Shown here: positions 43,321 through 55,900 of the stretch, piece after piece | Numbering within the stretch: the first letter of the stretch is position 1 | How the letters are laid out: each line of letters starts with the position of its first letter | Assembly: GCA_028015205.1 (NCBI GenBank) | Contig: CM051518.1 | Span: 29,478,001-29,542,000 of the forward strand | DNA from: Mytilisepta virgata | Taxonomy: Eukaryota > Mollusca > Bivalvia > Mytilida > Mytilidae | Reading direction: 5' to 3' | DNA length: 64,000 nt | Notes under the pieces: model-generated | Seen by the model: the letters and a program-made list of their open reading frames with translations, nothing else | Database searches by the model: none | Told to the model about the DNA's origin: nothing | Program-made: the position numbers and the translations under genes

Positions 43321-43462
43321 GAATAAATAGTAAAACGGCTTGCCATATAGAATAGCAACTAGTCAACATCTTTCATCGAAAAAATAAAATTTATTAAATG
43401 ATTTTTTTTTATAGAAAAACAGAATTAATCACGTCGTTTATTTATATAAACGGCCAAATTTG

Positions 43463-43517
<55 letters not shown>

Positions 43518-43519
43518 AA
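43463..43519 (+). repeat. TAAA microsatellite
   Basis: Around 14 uninterrupted TAAA units. Confidence 0.95.
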
Positions 43520-44714
43520 TTAATTAATTAAAAATTAATAAAAACATTTAAATTGAAAAAATATACATCAGATGAAAGAAAAAGGTTTGTTGTTTGTCCT
43601 ATAATTATTATCTGCAATACATAAACGTTATCGAACGCAGGACGTCATGACGTTGCCAGAAAAAAATCATCAAAATTAGTACCTTAACTGGCATTATCTT
43701 CAGCAGCAGATACAACGAAATCAAGCATTGGGACCCTCAAATATCATATCATCAGAAAGCTCGTGGATGAGAGAGAACAATATAATATTAGTTTTTCAAG
43801 AAACTGTGGGATTACCGTCAATGGTTTTATAGACCTTTCGAGCAAAATTGTCGAAAAATTGACGTTTTCGCTATATATCCTATGTTAAAAATTAATTTCA
43901 GAACTCATTTTCAAAAGGTTATAGCAAAAAAATAAGCATGGTTACCCCCCTTTTTATTTCATATTACAATGTGCTTCGATTAGCTTTACATACTGACAAA
44001 AAGATAGAAAATGTAGGATAGTTTCAATTACTTCGCCTTGACCTTAAAATAATATACAATCGTTTTCCAGAAACATGAGATTTTTACAGATTTTTTTTTT
44101 ATCATTTTTCACTCAAAATTAAGACATGATATCAAATTAATCAATTAAGTGATAAAGAACTGATAATTTCAATAACATACATCAAATTTCAAAATAAATT
44201 CTCTAATAGGATTTATATATAAATATAGTTTTACAATAAATTTATGGAAATCCGTGATTTTTCATCATATTTGCTGTTTTTATCCCAAAAATGCAGTTCA
44301 ATTGTATATTTCATCATTTAAACACGTTTTCTAATCACAAATGACCTATACATCAAAATTGTGACATTTAAAATTATTTTTGAAGAAAGGCCATTTTTGC
44401 TTATGTTTTCTTTTGTTATTTTGGCTGTATCTGTAATGACATTTCCTGCCATAAAAACGACCAATCGGATGTACCCACACAACCTAAACAACAAGATGGA
44501 AGCGAAACGCCAGTGAACAAAAAAGACGTGGCAAATTTGCATACATTTTCTTACTATCAACTGCACTGTTGCCATTTATCAGTTGCATTTTAATTTAATA
44601 AACTGGTAAGAAATGTGGATAACTATGCTACATAATCAAATATATCGTTCTGCGATCGAGGAACCTACAGTAAGGCTAAGACAAGTAATTAGAATTTAGA
44701 GTAGACAACACACA

Positions 44715-44877
44715 GGGGCTCCTGAATGTTAAGAACGTAATATGCTCCATACCCAATGAAAAATCTACGAATAATCTAATTTGAGAACGTAATATGCTCT
44801 ATATCCAATGAAAAAACAATTCCTTTAGTTATTGGGTGTAGAGCATATTACCTTCTCAAATAACATTCACGAGCCCC
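44715..44877. repeat. Hairpin element with GGGGCTC termini
   Basis: GGGGCTCCTGAATGTT at the left pairs with AACATTCACGAGCCCC at the right, and AACGTAATATGCTCCATACC with its complement further in. A third copy of the inner motif lies at about 44783-44810. Confidence 0.7.
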
Positions 44878-44879
44878 AC

Positions 44880-46570
44880 TGAGTAGTCCACACTCACAGT
44901 CACACTTACTGACAGCCTGCTCACGCCGGTCAGAGGCTTGGCAAAGGTCTACCGTAAGGGACGAACATCTGATTCTGAGTAATGAGGGGGACTGGGACTT
45001 AGATATGGGCTGAATATTTATTTTCAATGTAACTTGTAAGCAAGTCGAGATAATTTATTTTCATGATCCGAAGAATGATTAAAATCTCCTTAAGTCTACA
45101 TATCAGTGACATGTACGTCGATTTAAAAAATTGTCACAAGAAAAAACCAAAAATTGCAGAAAAACCTCTCTGCTAATTTAGATAGTCATTCAAGCAATTT
45201 TAATTTAAAAAATTTAGATCAAGAGGAAAAACTTTCTTATAGATATGAAATCCATCTTAAACCAAACATGTATAATTGAGTTTTTTTAGAATGGTCTTTA
45301 GAGCTGAGATCAGAAGTCTCCTAATCTAAACATGTACTGTTTAATGATTTGGCTTGTTTATGTGTTTCTCTGCTTCATTGTTTTGAATGTGTGTCAATAT
45401 ATATGTTTAATGACAATAAAAAATAATAAATGTTTATTACATCTACTTGACCTCCTTCATCACATAGTATTTGGGAACGCATTAACCATGTTTTCTGTCC
45501 ATGCAGCTTTATTATTATGCATTTTTCTATTATGAATTTAATCATTTTTAACTTATTAGATGCTTTCCATAATGTTATACATGTATACTTTAAGTATCTA
45601 AAATTGAAATTTAGTACACATGTACATAATACATTAGAGGTTTCCCTAGACCAATTTAGCATGGCGCTGCGCCATGCCTCCATCTTCAAGCACCATGCTG
45701 CCCTCCTCATGAATTTTACAATGTGTTCTCAAGTAGCCAAACTTAATTTTCAATTTTTACTTTAATCTTATCTTTTTGAAAATGATTTGCATTCAATCAT
45801 GTACCCCTGTTGTGTTGCCACACTTTTATGAAACTTTTACACCATCACACTAGGGTGAAGGCTGTTTATTGCAGGTTTTGATAATTATACAGCCCTCACA
45901 TCAAGGTGGGGTGCCCCCAATATTATCTTTTTTAACCACTGAGTGCCCTCATAATACGAAATTTACCATGCCTTCACAAATTTCTGGAGAAAGCACTATA
46001 CATGTAATGTGGTCTTTCTAATTTGCATGCCAAATTAGGATTTTTACCCCATTTTCATGTTTCACTGAACATAGAAATATGAAAGTGTGGAAGCAGTTCA
46101 TTTTAAGGTTAAAGTTTTTGGTGAAGGTAGTATAGGATAAAGTTGTAGTTACATCAACTTAGTACATATGTTCATTATTATGCGATCTGTCTCAATTGCA
46201 TGTCTAACTGAATTTCATTGTTCACTGAAGATAGAGAATGATAGTGCAGTGGGGGAGTAACTTTTCCCTTGTGGAGGGAGACTTTAAAAAGAATTAAGGA
46301 ATCATTGCAGTGTTTTCATGTGTGTACATGTATATACATACATGTATATATGCATTTTAAAACCTTTTCAGACCTTATTTAAGTTTTCAATTTATCCCTT
46401 GTCATATTATGACAGATGCAAAAAAATGGTGTACTGTAAATTTTCATGAGGATAAAATTCTAAAGATAAACCATTAAAAAATAGGTTACAATTTTTTTAA
46501 TCTGTATTTCTGTCCAATATTTTCAATTTTTAAATGCATTCTTTATATTTTAAGACAGTAATATCCTTTA
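44880..46570. other. AT-rich intergenic sequence
   Basis: No gene or defined element seen; the open frames near 45332-45765 look like chance. Confidence 0.4.
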
Positions 46571-46571
46571 T

Positions 46572-48090
46572 TAGCTCACCTGGCCTAAAATGCCATGTGA
46601 GCTATTGCCACCATGTTGCGTCCATTGTCGTCCGTTCAACCTCAATCTGTGAACTTATCACATTTCAATCTTCTTCTCCAAAACCCCATGACCAATTGAA
46701 ACCAAACTTGGTGGGGATGTTCAATGCATGGTCCTCTACAAATATTTATTTTTGGTTCTGATCCAAAATTCAACATGGCTGCCAGGTCCATTTATGCACT
46801 CTGATTGGCTGAAATTTAAAAAATCTTCTTCTCTGAAACTACAAAACAATTGAATTGTTATATTGCAGGAATGATCCTTAGATGGTCCTCTACAAATTTT
46901 ATATTTTTTTGTGCCGATCTGAAATCCACGATGGCCGCCACATTTAACATAGGATCCTGGGGGAAATACATACAAACATCTTCTTGTCAGAAACCTTTTG
47001 ACAGATGGAAGTAATATTATGCCTGAATGATCAGATAATGGTCCTTAACAAAATGGATGTTTTTGGTGCCCATCCAAAATTCAAAAACTTGGCTGCCAGG
47101 GCCATTTATGCACTCTGATTGGCTGAAATTTAAAAAATCTTCTCTGAAACTACAAAAGCAATTGAATTGTTATATTGCAGGAATGATCCTTACATGGTCT
47201 TCTACAAATTTTTGGTTTTTTGTGCCAATCTGATTTCCAAGATGTCTGCCACCATGGGACACATTTAACATAGGATCCTACGGGATATATATGCAAACGT
47301 CTTCTTGTCAGAAACAATTTGACATATGGAAGTAATATTATGCCTAAATTATCAGATAATGGTCCTCAACAAAATTGATCATTTTTGGTGCCGATCCAAA
47401 ATTCAAAACATGGCTGCCAGGGTCAATCATGCACTCTGATTGGCTGAAATGTCTGAAACCTACAAAAGCAATCGAATTGTTATATTGCAGTAATGATCCT
47501 TACATGGTCCTCTACCAAGTTTATGTTTTTCATGCCAATATATGACATCCAAGATGTCTGAAACTACAGAGCCAGTTGGAACCAAACTTGGCAGAAATGG
47601 TCCTTAAATTGTCCTCTGTCAGAATTGTCAGGTGACCCAGAATGTCAACCAAGATGGTTCAACATAGGACCCTATGTTCATTTAAAAATCTTATCTGAGA
47701 CCACTTGGCCAGTTAAGACCAAACTTGGCAGCAATGATCTTTAGATGGTCCGGGACTCCCTATTCATAAATATGTCCACTGACCTGGCCTGTCAATAAAG
47801 ATGGCCACCAAAGCTGAACTTAGTTTAACATAGTACCCTATGGGAAAATTTAATTTGCAGATCATCATACCAAAAACTTGGCCATTTAGAACCAAACTAA
47901 TACCAGCAATGGTCCTCTTTGAGAATTGTGTTTGATAATCTTGAATGTCAACTAATTTGGCCACCACACCCTAACCTTGTTTAACATTGTACCTACATGT
48001 ATGGGAAAACGAGCCATGATAAATTTTCAGTCCTGCTGAAGGTGGACAAGTGGAATCCAGGTGAGCGATACAGGCTCTTGAGAGCCACTA
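46572..48090 (+). repeat. Large tandem-structured repeat family, copy A (with ends)
   Basis: Starts TAGCTCACCTGGCCTAAAAT and ends near TCCAGGTGAGCGATACAGGC; the two AGCTCACCTGG/CCAGGTGAGC ends are inverted. Inside, units with ACCAAACTTGGCAG, AATGGTCCT and GATGGCCACCA recur every 170-300 bases. The most complete copy in the window. Confidence 0.75.
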
Positions 48091-48094
48091 GTTT

Positions 48095-49970
48095 ATTATT
48101 ACTTTAGGCCATTATTCTGTATTCTTTTAACCCCATCCAAATCTTAATAAAAAGCGAAAGAAATTTTTAAACCCATATGGGGGCAATCCTTTTGATTTAA
48201 TAGTTACAAATCAATTCTGTATTGTCAAAATATTGCATGTTGTTACATGTGTTACATATACATTGTTGTTAACTTAGTTAACTGACACTGCATAACATCC
48301 AACTGTTAAATATTATACAAAGGGAAGCAAATCAAATGTAGCCTTTTGGTTAATTTCACTTCTACATTGTAACTTAGGCCATTTATTTTTAATAAGTTGG
48401 TTTACGGATCCGCCGACCTGATTTTGCCGATTTGAAGAAAAAAAATAAAATTGATAATTTTGGTTTTTTATTACCCTCTGAGATCAGCCATCCCAAAAAT
48501 AAAAATAAATTAAAATCCTTTTTGCATCAAAATTTCATAAAAGATTATATTCCAATTCGTCTAAAAATATATTATCCATCAATAAAATATTTGTAAACAT
48601 GATCCAAAAAGAAATCTATTTATAGACGTTAGTTGATGCCAATTTCTGAAACAAGTTTTATAAAACGAATTTCTTAATAGAATCCATGTGGCTTTTAAGT
48701 TCGTTTTGTATGAATATCTTGATTCTGTAAGATATCGAATCCACTCATTTTATGTTGTAGTTGCAAGTCGGATCCCTTAAAAAGGGAACGGTCTACTGAA
48801 CAACACCTTTCAAGATAGATGTTCTGAATTTGGGTTTCAAAAGAGGGAATTAACTGATCATTTGCAACCTTTGCACATTTGGCAATATAACCAAGATTGT
48901 TCAAAAGTACATGATTTTCCCTCTTTTTTTTCTTTTTTTTTCCCGACCGACCGACCCTATTTTAAAAAAAAAAATCCTTAAACCAGTTAATTAAAAATAA
49001 AAGGCCTTAGTTGTATTATTATACTTACTATAGCAACTACTGGTAAAATAACTACGTTGTTTTTAGTGTGCAAGTCAAATAACTCCAGTTTTTCTCTGCC
49101 AGCAGGAAATAACTGTTGTTTTGCTCTTTTTGATTCACGCAATAATCAATGAGAGCAAAATAACTCTCTCGCTGAGAGATGGAAATTTTATGTACATATG
49201 CAATAAGGTTTAAGAATTTTGATGTTCAAAACTTTCAGTCCACTGGGTTGAATTTAAAAAAAATATGTGTCCACTGGACAGGACGCCCCTGCAAACTGGT
49301 AACAATTGTAGAGTTATTTGTCGTTTATTGAAATTAATAGATATAAATAAAACATGTAAGCTATGTAGTAGTGGCTTAGTATAGCTAGATTGCTTTATGT
49401 TCATAGAAATGATTCGAAAAAGATGGCTGCTCTACCATGTAGTTTAGGACAGTAATAAAGAAATTGAAGAAGGCCAGTGGCCAAAACGTGTTGAAGATGG
49501 TTCTTTTACTACCATAATGTAATAATTACAGTAAAAACCTGTCAAATACTTTCAGTTTATGTGAAATTTGTCAGACTAAGTTATTTATTGTAAAATCAGC
49601 CTCCGTCCAAGAAAGTTGTCGCAAATGTTCAGAAATGACATCGGCAATTATGCATTTTGGAAAAGTAGCAAAATAAACTGAAGATTCTTATTGCTTGAAT
49701 TAATAAATTGAGTAGTCCGTATATGTGTATTACAGTATTATATTTTATGAAAAAAAATTGTCGGCTTAATTGCAAGAAACTGTGGGAAAGTTGAAAATCT
49801 CACAGTTGCCTTGGAGAAATCTCCGAGAAAATGGGATACTCAGAAAAATGGGAAAGACTCTCAGTGGTTCAGCGCAATTGTGCTCAGAATCTGTAGTAGT
49901 TCAATAGTTTTATTGTTTGAGATGTTTATTATATTCATTTAAAATTTTTGACTATTTCTATTTATTTTCA
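48095..49970. other. Upstream flank of SEL1L
   Basis: AT-rich. It should hold the promoter and 5'UTR exon of SEL1L, but neither could be placed. No transposon was recognised. Confidence 0.4.
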
Positions 49971-49971
49971 G

Positions 49972-49989
49972 ATGAATGACACAGTTTAG
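49972..49989 (+). promoter_or_regulatory. Short upstream ORF overlapping the first SEL1L ATG
   Basis: ATG at 49972 opens a five-codon frame (MNDTV, stop) overlapping the ATG at 49976 in an ATGAATG arrangement. It ends before the Met codons at 50000 and 50006, so it could reduce initiation or shift it to the later Met. This assumes that the exon begins at the 49970-49971 acceptor. Confidence 0.35.
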
Positions 49990-52900
49990 TACCAAGAACA
50001 TGAAGATGCCCAAGTTAGAAAACAAAATTCAGATTGTTAAACTTATTATTCTTGTTTATACTACATTGCTATTCTTGTCGTTTGTACAATTATGTTTGGC
50101 TGAAGGTCCACAGAATTCAAAGGAAAATGAAAACGTGATCAGTGATCCATCGAATTCAGGTGAGAAATTTGAAAATTCAATAGTAACTGGAGGTCAAAGC
50201 AAAGAAAAAGTACTTCAGAGTGAAGTTGGCAATCAAAATGTCAATGAAATAAAAAAACTTCAGAAAGAGGAACCATTGGTAAATACAGATAAAATAAAAG
50301 ATAATGTAGGTATGAAAAAATTTGCAAATGAAGATAATAATAATAAAAATGTTGATAATACGGTGAATATGCAAAAAAATGTTATTGATGAAGTTAAAAA
50401 TGGTAAAAATGAAAAACTAAAAAGTGTTAATCAAGAAGATAATGTACAGCAACCTAATGGGCACATTGGTGATGCTCATAAAAATGATAAAGAAAAGAGT
50501 AATCAAAATGAAAGAATAGGACCATCATCTGGAAAGGGAGAGGGCTTCCAGTCTGGTGCTGTTGTTTCAAATATACCGAAAGAAGGCTTGGACACTAATG
50601 AAGATCAGGCTCATAGTCAAATTGAAAAATCTGCCAACAATAAACCACTAGGAACAGATGAGAACAAATTAAATACTAAAGAAAGTGCAAAAATAGCAGA
50701 GGTCAAGGCCAACATTAATACGCAGACTAATGAAAAGAATATTGAAGAAATGGGAAGTGAAGAAGATTTAAATAAATGGTTAGAAGAACATAGTCAACCA
50801 TCACAAAGAATGGAAGACAAAGAACAAAGAAGAAACAAAGAAGTTACTGCAGAATCTCAAGGTAAATCTACTAGTAGTACTAGTTCTACTAATATTGTCA
50901 CTTCTAACTCTAATCCTAGCACTTCTGAAATTAGTAAAACACATGTTAACACAAAACAAGACCTAAATACACCACAGGAAGGACCCTTAATTCACACTAA
51001 GGCCAAACTACTAGAGAAGGCAGAATCTTGGACTGACAAATCTCAGGAAAGAAAAAATGGTGACATTTTGGAAGAGAAAAACATAGTAGAAGCAAAATCT
51101 ACAAGCAAGAAAAACCTAGAGGAATCGGTTATTGTCATGGAAGAACCTGTTGAAAAGACTACGAATGAACAACAAATTTCTAATATAGATTCTTTACAAA
51201 GTAAGAAAGTTAATCAAGGATTTATGGAAGGAGATAGACAAAAGATAGTTCACTTAGAAAACTCGAACAAGAAAAATTCAGATGAATCCCTTTCTACAAT
51301 AGAGACTGAGGAAAAGGTTTTGAATGTTAGATCAAATTCTGTTATAAAGGATGAAGTTGATAAGGACGAAAACATGATTGGGTCGGAATCGGAGGAACAA
51401 CAGATGAGCTTGCATGAGGAAACATTACAGGAAGATAACTTGAGAAAACTAAATGAAGAATTGATAAAAAAGTTAAATCCGGATGCATATGAAAAACTCA
51501 AACCTATGTTTGAAGAACAATTTAAACAGGCTTTAAAAAAAATGCAAAATTTAAATCATGACCACATGAAATTGAAAGGAGAGGTATCACCAAATGATAT
51601 ACCTAATATAGTTTTGAACCAGAAGGATTTAAAACACTTTGATAAAAAGGTGAAGGAAGCTTATGAACAAAAAACATCACAAGCTTTTATAAGTAATAAG
51701 GAAGTATTGGAAAAGTGGACACTTGCTAAAAAGATTAAGACAGAAGATAAATCAGAGAAAGTTGAAGGGGTAACTGAAGAGACAATTGACTGGTGGACTG
51801 CTGTTAAAGAGGAACCAATCTTTGATCTTACTGAAGGAAGGAAAGATTATATCAAAACATTTTATAAGATGAAATACCCAGAATCATACACTCAGCCAAG
51901 AAAATATGAGGTGGATGATTTTCCAATAATAATTGATGTAAGAAGACTTAATATGGACATAGTGGATAAAATTAGTAAGAGCCTAAATGGGAACAAAAAA
52001 CGTGAAGCCATAGTTTATAAACCAAACAAAGATGGAACAGTCAGAGCACAAGTATATCAAATGACAATAGAATCTTCAGGGGAGATAACTACAGAAGTAA
52101 AACAATACATTCAACCAGGTATCCCTCCTCAGCTAATCTCTCAGTTTCAGAAATTGGAAGATATAAAACAATCATCTGTACAAGGTGAGGTCTTCTTTAT
52201 AATTCCCCAGTATCCTCCAGAGTCTATGGATTTATATGATGGTATAATAAATATGGTGGAGACAGTTTTTACTATTGTTAACAGCTATCAGCTTGAAAAT
52301 TTGACATGCATGTACAAAGTGGATATGTATATCAATTTTGGATTTACCTCCTCATATGTTTCCTTTTTATTTAATCCTTTTTTCTTTTACATTTAAAAAA
52401 TAATTAAATGATAAAGATTTTCATCCTGATTAAACATAAATGATCTGTACATGTACATGTTGTACCACCTGTACATTAATTGATTATTTTGTTTTTTTTC
52501 ATGACCTTAGATGTCAGTCACTGAATTTTGATATTCAGATAAACTTTGAAACATAATCAAAATATTCATGGATGAATATCTTTTATGTTGTTGGTGTGTA
52601 TTTTTATAATTAATGCACAGTTAAACTTATCATGATGGAACTTTCAGTTAAACTATTCAAAGAAAACAAAAGTATATTGACCCCATTGATTGTGGCACAG
52701 ATAAATGTTAATTGTCAGATAAGTTTAACTGAGAATCATGTGTAACAGTGTACATGTCTGCTTGTCACTTTATACCATTTTCATTTTTATTATTGAGAGC
52801 ATGTATATATGTACTTTAACCAATTTTACCACAGATTTGATTGAAACTACATTTATTAGAGTTTTTTCAGTTTTTATTCTTAACAAATCCATAGATTACA

Positions 52901-55900
52901 ATAAAAAATAGGAAAAAATTATTATACATGTGTACATGTCATAATTTTAAATCTCAATGTAAGAACGAGAACTCAATACAGTTTATAATTAGGATTATAA
53001 ATTATACTAGTATACTATTGTTATTAGCCTTTTGCTGTCAATGTTTTGTTTCAAGATTTTATCTGAAAAAAAATCTATAATCTAGTCATTTGCAGTCTTT
53101 ATACATGTGTACATTCTGTTTTTGTTCATATCTCAGGTTAAATGTTCTGTTGTTATATTGCATTTAAATAATATAGAATTAAGGATACTAGTTAATTTCA
53201 GATCTCTTTCTTTTCTCAGAAACACAAAGCAAAGAAGAGAAGCCTGTAATGGAGTTATCACCAGAGGAAATTAAAGGTAAATGACTGAAAATTATGTTTG
53301 TTCCTTTTTATTTCTTTTTCTAAAATATATAAGACTGATGACGTTTTCTACTTGTACGTCACCAATGCATGTTAATGATGTATCCAATAATACATAAGGA
53401 ACTAGCTTATTGACAACCTGGATTATTGCTTTCTTTCTGTTTTAAGTAAATGTAAATTACAACTATGGATATTTGTTGTTCATGCTTTAGATATTTTTGC
53501 CAGATTTTCAAAGTTTTCTTGATTTCAATTTTCAAAATATCAATTTTTGTATGCATTGTCATGATAGTAACCTCACCATATGCCACCCCCCCCCCCCCGA
53601 CATGGTTTTTTTTTGGGGGGGGTATATAGGAATAAGCCTGTCTGTCTGTCCAAACAAACTTCCACATCTTTTGTCATGTTTCAACTAAACTTTTTATAAC
53701 TTAAGATAATGACAAGTACACTCTGCTGTATTAAGAATGTTGTTGTCCGTCAATTTTTCATAGAGTTCTGCCCAGTTGGATTCGGAAATTGTGAGACAAT
53801 TCACCATGCGTTTTGTCATCACGATTTCTCCAACATGCTTTATCAGAAGCTCATGAATCTTTGTATTCTGCTAGATCCTAATATGTAGCTGTGCGCATAT
53901 GAAGAATATCCTGGTCCATTTATTTTTCCCTGAGTTATACCCGAATGGACTTAGAAATTGTGAGACAATTCACCATGCATTTTGTAATTGCGACCTCCAA
54001 CATGCTTCATCAGAAGCTCATGAAACTTTGTATACTGCAAGATCCTTGACTAATATCTAGTTGTGTGCATGCAATGGTCCATTTATTTTACCCTGAGTTC
54101 AGATACCTATAGGTTTCAGTGGACAAAAAAAATTTTTTAATTAATCAATTAAAATCATGCAACTTTCAAATTTTTGTCACTTTTATATAAAAAAAAAACA
54201 TGTAAGCATATCATTAATTTTTGTTTGTTTTCATTCCTGTATTAAACTGTCAAATTACAACAATCAATCAGAAAGTTTGTTGTTTTTTTTAGTTGTGATC
54301 ATTACATATCCTTACATGTACAGTCGAACTTTCTTGGCTCGAACTCAGATCTTTCGTACACAGCCTGTTGTGTCGAATTCGTATCAAAGTCTCACCATTT
54401 TTCATTATTTATCTATGTAAATAAAACCCTGGTTTCTTGTACTGCGTTCGCTCGAACTAATATTTTGGTCCCTACAATAATAAAATTTAAAATTACAACA
54501 CAAGACTGGAACTTACATGTACCAGTAAAATCAATCACGCACCTGTCAAATAGTCCAAGCGTACTGCACTTGGCCATTAAATAGATAATCGTTAACGTTT
54601 ATTGTCATAATTAGTGTGTATTGATGATTAGTTTTAATTGGATCTTTGATGAATCTCAGTTGTATAAACTAGATGTTTAAAATCATACTTCGAAACATCA
54701 AAGAATAAATGAGGAATAAATTAAATGAACAGTTATCACATTTCACTGCATTGGCTTGAGATAAAAAAACTTGTAAAAATACAAAAGCTGTGAAATAATA
54801 ATGAAAAATCATCCTTTGCTATAGAAGACCTTCTGATTCATTTTCGATCAGTTTATGATTATAACAGATACTACCGTGCAACATTTTCAGTGGTCGTCCG
54901 TTGTTGTTACCTAAAATCGATATTCAACACACCTCACATACACAGGTCAATTAATTTAGTCTTCAAATCAAAGAAAAGTCAATAAAAATAATGTTTATTA
55001 ACATCACATGTTAACATTCATAGGTACATACAAAGTACAAAATGTATGTACGACACACATTTTCCAAGGTCATTACCTTAACCAATTGTAAATACCGCAC
55101 TTCGGGTACAGATACGAACAGGTTTCAGGAAATCTTTGAAGTGTGATGGCTCAAACTACCGATGGGCAAGGCTTCCAAAACGGTCATATATTCCGGACTT
55201 GACCGAAACTTTCATAAAAAGTCCGGCTGCTCTCAGCCTCAAACAGTCAAATAGAATTGGTTTGCCACTTTTTGTTATTCAAGGCATTTTCATAAAACGG
55301 TCATTTCAATTTTTACCAACTATCAATCGATAAAAATGTCCGTTTGGGGCTTTGGGCATGTCCATTTGGGCATTTTAGTTTATAATTGTGGCAATCTATT
55401 TCACAAAGATATTTCGGTCATAATTGGGTTTAATAAAACAGATGCAGCATATTTCAGATACATTGTACTTTGAAGTGTCTCAGTTAGTCTAATCCTCTGG
55501 GTACATGTACATAAATGTACGGCTTGGTCTTTAGCTTGTGTACATCAAAAAAAAGTAGAAAAAACATGTTTTCTTTTATTTAAATAACAAGCTGTCAAAC
55601 AATTATCCCTTCAATAAGTTATATTGAAGCCATAAATCATTCACTGATTACAGGTTTGTTACATTTGATGAGGTGTCCTTAGCTTGTCTTTATCAATAGA
55701 ATTAATGATGTATAACAATGAACATAAAGGTGATCAGGTAAATGAGGTCAAACATGTAAGCGTGTATGGAACAACATCCTATTTAATTACGCTTTATAGA
55801 TATTATTTTAAATGAGCATTCAGTTTAAAAAAGTATCCTCATATTTAAAAGTTATTCTTCAAATAAGGATATTTATAAATGAATAAGTATGATATATATT

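Larger units (their letters stand above)
42313..44046. repeat. Segment bounded by 23-bp inverted repeats
   Basis: AAGGTCAAGGCGAAGTAATT near 42315 has its complement at 44023-44046. Holds two simple-sequence arrays and no coding signal. May be one element or two independent copies. Confidence 0.45.

Noticed and set aside
43029..43358. 109-residue minus-strand protein with Arg-Tyr-Leu repeats
   Set aside because: The frame is kept open only by the 21-base repeat.
45332..45765. Short open frames near 45.5 kb on both strands
   Set aside because: No recognisable motif, and both strands are open over the same stretch.
52185..52396. C-terminal part of the 806-residue open frame
   Set aside because: It follows a strong donor (AAG|GTGAGG), and the downstream exons join in phase from 52184; this is intron sequence.
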